In this document: positions 6,219-9,649 of the stretch, in pieces
Layout of the letters: the number at the start of each line of letters is the position of its first letter
How positions within the stretch are numbered: position 1 is the first letter of the stretch
NCBI GenBank assembly: GCA_964392615.1
Contig: CAYMRB010000396.1
Span: forward strand, 1-9,649
Direction of reading: 5' to 3'
DNA length: 9,649 nucleotides
From: CAYMRB01 sp964392615
GTDB taxonomy: Bacteria; Planctomycetota; UBA8108
Notes under the pieces: generated by a model
What the model saw: the letters and a program-made list of their open reading frames with translations, nothing else
Told to the model about the DNA's origin: nothing
The model's database searches: none
Position numbers and translations under genes: made by a program

Positions 6219-6833
6219 ATGAATGATGCCAGGATTCGCGCGAGTTTCCACCGCAAGAAGCTGCGCAGACACCATGCGGCTCCGGACACGCTCGTGGTCG
6301 ATGAGTTGGGGCTGAAGCACGGAAGACGCCGCGCCGACATCGCGGTAGTCAACGGTCACCTGAGCGGTTTCGAGATAAAGAGCGAGCAGGATTCTCTGTG
6401 CCGACTTGAAGAGCAGGTAGGGGCGTACAACGCTGTGTTCGATCGCGCGACTGTGATCGCAGGCTCGCGGCATCTGACGAACGTATCGAAGATCGTTCCC
6501 TCGTGGTGGGGCATCATGGTTGCGGTGGAGGGCCGGCGGCGAGCGATCCACTTTGAGACTGTTCGGCAAGTGGCCTGGAATCCGTCAACGGACGACTTCG
6601 CCGTAGCTCAGCTTCTCTGGCGAAGTGAAGCTCAAGAGGAGCTCCTCAAGCGAGGTGTCACGGGGCAAATCCTCTCGCAGAGGCGCTCAGTCCTATACCG
6701 CGAGCTGATACGGATTGTACGTAGGCAGGAACTCCGAAGCGTGATCAGAGAGCGGCTGAAGCTCCGAACAGACTGGAGACGTCTTGCACCACTTTCTCCA
6801 GATGACGATTCGTCCCAACCTTGCGCCAAGTAG
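6219..6833 (+). CDS. sce7726-family protein (PD-(D/E)XK nuclease-like fold)
   Basis: A 204-aa protein of the sce7726 family: VVDELGLKHGRRRADIAVVN (~26-45), GFEIKSEQDSLCRLEEQ (~50-66), Y-x-x-V-F-D-R-A-T-V-I-A-G (~70-82), VPSWWGIMVA (~93-102), and a basic helical C-terminal region (QLLWRSEAQEELLKRG ... RERLKLRTDW). The acidic E29, D40 and E52-x-K54 fit a PD-(D/E)XK active site, so DNA cleavage is plausible though not shown for the family as far as I know. The frame is open 50 codons upstream, but I chose the ATG at 6219: it is where the family similarity begins and the promoter would start the transcript exactly there. It is the only rightward gene and converges on the Beta-family gene, overlapping its 3' end by 89 bp. 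In other genomes sce7726 proteins neighbour sce7725 proteins, which resemble Beta proteins, so the pairing here supports a joint function. Confidence 0.88.
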   Translation: MNDARIRASFHRKKLRRHHAAPDTLVVDELGLKHGRRRADIAVVNGHLSGFEIKSEQDSLCRLEEQVGAYNAVFDRATVIAGSRHLTNVSKIVPSWWGIMVAVEGRRRAIHFETVRQVAWNPSTDDFAVAQLLWRSEAQEELLKRGVTGQILSQRRSVLYRELIRIVRRQELRSVIRERLKLRTDWRRLAPLSPDDDSSQPCAK

Positions 6834-7851
6834 TCAGATTGCCCGTGGAGGCCCGTCCAGCAGCGCAATCTGAGATGTACCTGTCGCCTTTCGAGGATCT
6901 CGTGCCCTGGTAGGCCGGCGATCTCAGCACTGCCCGGCAGTGTTTGCGATACTGGCCGAATTGGTTATCGCGCACGTTGGGTCCCTTGACAATGAGCCAG
7001 CCGTCGTCGGTGGTGTACCGAATGGTCGCTGCAGGTTTCACAAGGCGCATGTCCAGCGAATGAACCTCGGGATGGTTGATCGCATAGTCCCCGAAGGTCG
7101 GCAGTCGGAGCCCGGATTGCCGCAGGCTACTTGTCAGCTCCTTGTACAGGATCCACTCCCACCTCTCTATCGTCGTAGTTCCCTTCTCGATTTCCGCCAT
7201 CGTGGAAGGAAACGAGGTCCCCAAGAGCGTGAATGTCCGCCAGAGGGCCAGCTTGGGGATTGACCTGATCAGCGCCTCCACGAGCTTCGCAAACCCGTCG
7301 ACCGGCTTGAAGTTCTCTGGTGCACCAAGGTCCAGCACGAAATCACAATCAGTCAATTCGACTTTGAGCGTCCGCAGAAGCGACGGGATTGACTTCTTCA
7401 ACAAGTCGGCGCTTGCGGATTCTTCGATCGTGACTCGCAGGCACAGTCCTCGGCCGTCGCGCGAGACAGTTCTCCCCACGCTTCGCTGATACTGCGAGTC
7501 TCGCGCGATCCCCGTCACCGGCACGGCCGAGCAACCCGCAGATCGGAGCTCGTCGAAAACGAAGTCGAGCGGATGGCGACCATCCACCATGCGCTTGTCC
7601 TTGGGGAGGCGAAGAACGTCCACGAAGCACGGTCTGTCTCCCCACTTCTTTCGTACTCGTTTCGCAAATGGCTTGAGGTGCGCATCTATGGGCTTGAGCT
7701 CCTTCTGTTTCTCGAAGTCGAACCCTATCTCTGGCACTTCGATTAGGGGGGTGATGGCGTCGCGGGCAGCTGTGCTCAGTTCGAGCACGGCTTGGTACTC
7801 GCCCATTTTCCACCGAAGGCAAGGAACGTAGTGAGCATGATCAAAGTCCAT
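6745..7851 (-). CDS. Beta-family protein (T4 'beta protein' type)
   Basis: A 368-aa protein matching the Beta protein family: the N-terminal signature HYVPCLRWKMGEYQAVLEL (~7-25), PLIEVPEIGFDF (~35-46), CFVDVLRLP (~75-83), VPVTGIARDSQYQRSV (~110-125), CDFVLDLGA (~169-177), and the C-terminal GDRYISDCAAG ... TTWRKVGTNRHLEKVV (~322-355). The regular alternation of strand and helix suggests a TIM-barrel-like fold (inference). The family occurs in phages and bacterial accessory regions; its biochemical function is not known to me. The ATG at 7851 follows an AGAAGAGGG site and lies 23 bp after the stop of the peptidase gene, so it is the last gene of a three-gene operon. The family signature continues to the C-terminus, so the 89-bp antisense overlap with the sce7726 gene is not due to a frame running past its natural end. 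Confidence 0.87.
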   Translation of the reverse strand: MDFDHAHYVPCLRWKMGEYQAVLELSTAARDAITPLIEVPEIGFDFEKQKELKPIDAHLKPFAKRVRKKWGDRPCFVDVLRLPKDKRMVDGRHPLDFVFDELRSAGCSAVPVTGIARDSQYQRSVGRTVSRDGRGLCLRVTIEESASADLLKKSIPSLLRTLKVELTDCDFVLDLGAPENFKPVDGFAKLVEALIRSIPKLALWRTFTLLGTSFPSTMAEIEKGTTTIERWEWILYKELTSSLRQSGLRLPTFGDYAINHPEVHSLDMRLVKPAATIRYTTDDGWLIVKGPNVRDNQFGQYRKHCRAVLRSPAYQGTRSSKGDRYISDCAAGRASTGNLTTWRKVGTNRHLEKVVQDVSSLFGASAAL

Positions 7852-7874
7852 TGGTCGGTGCCCTCTTCTGCCGC

Positions 7875-9179
7875 CTACTGGGCGAACTCCACTTCCGGGA
7901 AGCGCGCTCGAACCTGACCGCTCCCAATGAGATCCGTGAGAATCACGTAGTTGTCCGCCTCGTTTCTGATTCTTCCCGCGACAATTGCAGGGTGAACGCG
8001 GTGTGTTTCTGCGAAGGACCTCACGGATTCTTCCGTCCTTACATACCGCGCCAATGCCGTCTCCCAGTCGTCTTCTGGTATCAGGGCCGCCAACGCCTCT
8101 GAGTCTGCTTCCCGCTCCACGTCATCAGCAGCAGCTTCAAGGTCGTCGAAGATGTTCTCGAGCTTTCCCTTCCGCAGGTGCTTGATCACGTGCATCAGTT
8201 CGTGGAACAGCACGTACCAAAAGTTGTCGAGTCGGTCATAGCGGAGTGTCATGCCGATCACCGGACGGCCATCTGGAAGAAGAAACGCTGCTCCATCCAA
8301 GTAGGTTTGCGGAAGATGAGCCTCTATCACCAATGAGATCCCCGCCGTTCGTAGCATCTTCCTTGCGCGGAGTGGCCCATCGTCATGCCGGCTCTCTCGA
8401 GCCAAGCTCCTCAACCAATCATGTGTCAGAGCTTTCCTCGAATAGGAGCGCGAAGGCAGATCCTTCATCGCCAACAGGAAGATGCGGCACTTCCAGGCCC
8501 AGAGCGCGTATTCGTCCACTTTGGCCCCGATTCTCGCCCGGTGTTTCAGGAATGCTGGCTGTCCACGAGGAATCGCCTTTCGAACATACTCCCTGGCCAG
8601 ACTCGCGCGCTCGGCCATGGCCGCGGCCATCGACCCGACAAACCCGGCCTCACCGAGCCAGCCCCGCCGGTACATTTCTTTCACCGGGAAGAGTTCCCAC
8701 TCGATCTCCCGTTTTCCGCGTGGTTTGGAGCGAGTCTTGGCCTGCGGTTTGAGTTCGGCTACCTCGCTTATGTTCAGGCGCAGCGCTTCGGCAACCTCTG
8801 TCAAGCGCCGCAAACTCGCGGACGCGTATCTTTCCGCCTCATAACGCTGGATCTGCTGTGGCTTGACTCCGCCCAAGATCTCTCCGAGTTCGCGCTGCGA
8901 GAGACCCTGGGCGATTCGCGCACGAATGAGCAGGCTCGGCAGTTCTTCCAGGGTGGCCGCCCTTAGGACCGTGACGGCTCCTGACTTTAGCTCCGCGTAT
9001 TCCTGAAGTTGTTCGGCGATTACTCGCTCTTCGCTTTGTAGCGCCTCGTATTCGGCCCTCGCGAGCACGTCGGACCCTACGCGAGACGCCGTCTCGCCCA
9101 AGTCGAATCGTTCGAGCGCCTTCCTCAATCGGGCCAGCTGCGTCTTCGAAATGCGATACTGACGTTCGTTCGTGATCAA
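7875..9179 (-). CDS. XRE helix-turn-helix / ImmA-IrrE metallopeptidase fusion
   Basis: A 434-aa protein. Residues ~1-80 are the helical N-terminus common in HigA-like antitoxins (ITNERQYRISKTQLARL...). Residues ~81-135 are an XRE helix-turn-helix (LLIRARIAQGLSQRELGEIL, QQIQRYEAERYASASLRRL). Residues ~280-400 are an ImmA/IrrE zinc peptidase: FHELMH with the HExxH motif at ~326-330, and the third-ligand region EREADSEALAALIPEDDW at ~355-372. Such proteins repress promoters and cleave repressors or antitoxins when triggered, in phage induction, mobile-element control and stress response. I chose the TTG at 9179: the family starts with M-I-T-N-E-R-Q-Y, GAAAGG lies about 10 nt upstream, and longer frames to 9299 run back into the neighbouring gene. 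It lies 22 nt after the stop of the nucleotidyltransferase-like gene. It may be the antitoxin or switch of the cassette. Confidence 0.9.
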   Translation of the reverse strand: MITNERQYRISKTQLARLRKALERFDLGETASRVGSDVLARAEYEALQSEERVIAEQLQEYAELKSGAVTVLRAATLEELPSLLIRARIAQGLSQRELGEILGGVKPQQIQRYEAERYASASLRRLTEVAEALRLNISEVAELKPQAKTRSKPRGKREIEWELFPVKEMYRRGWLGEAGFVGSMAAAMAERASLAREYVRKAIPRGQPAFLKHRARIGAKVDEYALWAWKCRIFLLAMKDLPSRSYSRKALTHDWLRSLARESRHDDGPLRARKMLRTAGISLVIEAHLPQTYLDGAAFLLPDGRPVIGMTLRYDRLDNFWYVLFHELMHVIKHLRKGKLENIFDDLEAAADDVEREADSEALAALIPEDDWETALARYVRTEESVRSFAETHRVHPAIVAGRIRNEADNYVILTDLIGSGQVRARFPEVEFAQ

Positions 9180-9201
9180 AATCTGCGTGCCTTTCGACTG
9201 G

Positions 9202-9606
9202 TCATGCGAGGCATACTCGGATGATCCCCTTCGGGTTCCCCGTGTCTCTGTCAGTCTGAAAGAACTCGACGAAGTTCCGAGTGCCGTCGGCACCGGCACT
9301 CGACGGAAAGAACTCGCCCCCGTACTTCAGTTTCTGCCGACGTCGCCCGTCGCGGAAATCCAGAAGCACGGGGTCCAACTTCGCAGGATCCACGCCAGAG
9401 GGGTCCCAGCAGGCGTCGAAGTCGCCGGGCCTCTCCTTTTCGGTGACAAAGCTGCCGTCCAAGTACACGACTCTGCAGCGGGCGCGACGAAGTGCTTGGA
9501 CTCCCTGCTCGAGTCCTTCAAACAGCTTTCGTCGCGTCTCATTGGTGGCGAAGCGCTGTTCTATCTCGGCCATCGTGGCATCGTGCACTCCGGGCGCATC
9601 GGGCAT
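9202..9606 (-). CDS. DUF6932-like minimal nucleotidyltransferase-fold protein
   Basis: A 134-aa protein. The core VVYLDGSFVTEKERPGDFDA (~46-65) has the G-S ... D-x-D arrangement of minimal nucleotidyltransferases (GS at 51-52, D62 and D64). The rest (LDPVLLDFRDGRRRQKLKYGGEFFP, FVEFFQTDRDTGNPKGII) matches, from memory, the DUF6932 family. Proteins of the MNT fold include toxin-antitoxin AMP- or nucleotide-transferring enzymes; whether DUF6932 members are active is not known to me. The conserved A-P-G-V-H-D-A-T N-terminus supports the ATG at 9606. An in-frame TAG ends 3 nt before it and there is no well-placed ribosome site, so translation may be coupled to an upstream gene whose end lies at 9610. 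It is the first visible gene of the operon with the HTH-peptidase and Beta-family genes, so the operon promoter probably lies outside the window. Confidence 0.75.
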   Translation of the reverse strand: MPDAPGVHDATMAEIEQRFATNETRRKLFEGLEQGVQALRRARCRVVYLDGSFVTEKERPGDFDACWDPSGVDPAKLDPVLLDFRDGRRRQKLKYGGEFFPSSAGADGTRNFVEFFQTDRDTGNPKGIIRVCLA

Positions 9607-9649
9607 CGGCTAAGCCATCATAACCCGCTTCCTGGATGGCGCTTGTGAC

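Noticed and set aside
5016..9299. Similar segments 5006-5022 and 9278-9296 (CCGAG-GCCGTCGG-ACCGG)
   Set aside because: About 17 bases with mismatches, each inside a different well-supported coding frame; most likely chance, not an attachment site.
9610..9649. Partial minus-strand reading frame ending at TAG 9612-9610
   Set aside because: Only 12 codons are visible, with no recognisable sequence; too little to call a gene, so only mentioned as a possible coupled neighbour.
1..9649. CRISPR array, tRNA, rRNA, insertion sequence or integrase
   Set aside because: Looked for spaced direct repeats, cloverleaf-like segments, terminal inverted repeats and tyrosine or serine recombinase motifs; none found.

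Overview
High-GC bacterial DNA. All but one of the genes are read leftward (minus strand). The window looks like part of an integrated mobile element next to an accessory, defence-like gene cluster. No rRNA, tRNA, integrase, capsid gene or other reliable taxonomic marker is present. GC-rich codon use, one apparently leaderless gene and a protein C-terminal module that I know mainly from actinobacterial regulators point weakly to an actinobacterium.

Left third (about 34-3630), a compact replication/regulation operon, listed in transcription order: a 70-aa AlpA/excisionase-like DNA-binding protein (3418-3630), a 63-aa hypothetical (3151-3342), a 273-aa hypothetical (2333-3154), a 520-aa phage/plasmid D5-type SF3 helicase (774-2336), and two small hypotheticals of 139 and 109 aa (350-769 and 90-419). 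Genes overlap by 4 bp (ATGA, GTGA), lie 4 nt apart or, for the last pair, overlap by 70 bp. The set ends at a strong hairpin (34-68). This layout resembles the early module of a phage satellite, integrative element or integrated plasmid. The helicase has no recognisable primase domain.

Middle (3631-6218): two leftward genes with longer spacers. One is a 425-aa protein with an unrecognised N-terminal half and a C-terminal module usually fused to actinobacterial regulators and ATPases (3874-5151). The other is a 177-aa helix-turn-helix protein of the small-terminase-like type (5334-5867). A 351-bp stretch without a convincing gene follows, and its right end carries the promoter of the only rightward gene.

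Right third (6219-9606), a candidate defence or conflict cassette: a rightward PD-(D/E)XK-type sce7726-family protein (6219-6833) converges on a leftward three-gene operon. In transcription order that operon is a minimal nucleotidyltransferase-like protein (DUF6932-like, 9202-9606), an XRE helix-turn-helix/ImmA-IrrE metallopeptidase fusion (7875-9179), and a Beta-family protein (6745-7851). The 3' ends of the Beta and sce7726 genes overlap antisense by 89 bp although both C-termini look intact. Beta-like proteins (sce7725) and sce7726 proteins are known as neighbours elsewhere, so the association here is probably functional. The combination with an MNT-like protein and an HTH-peptidase regulator is the most interesting part of the window. 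Its function is inferred from families and context only.
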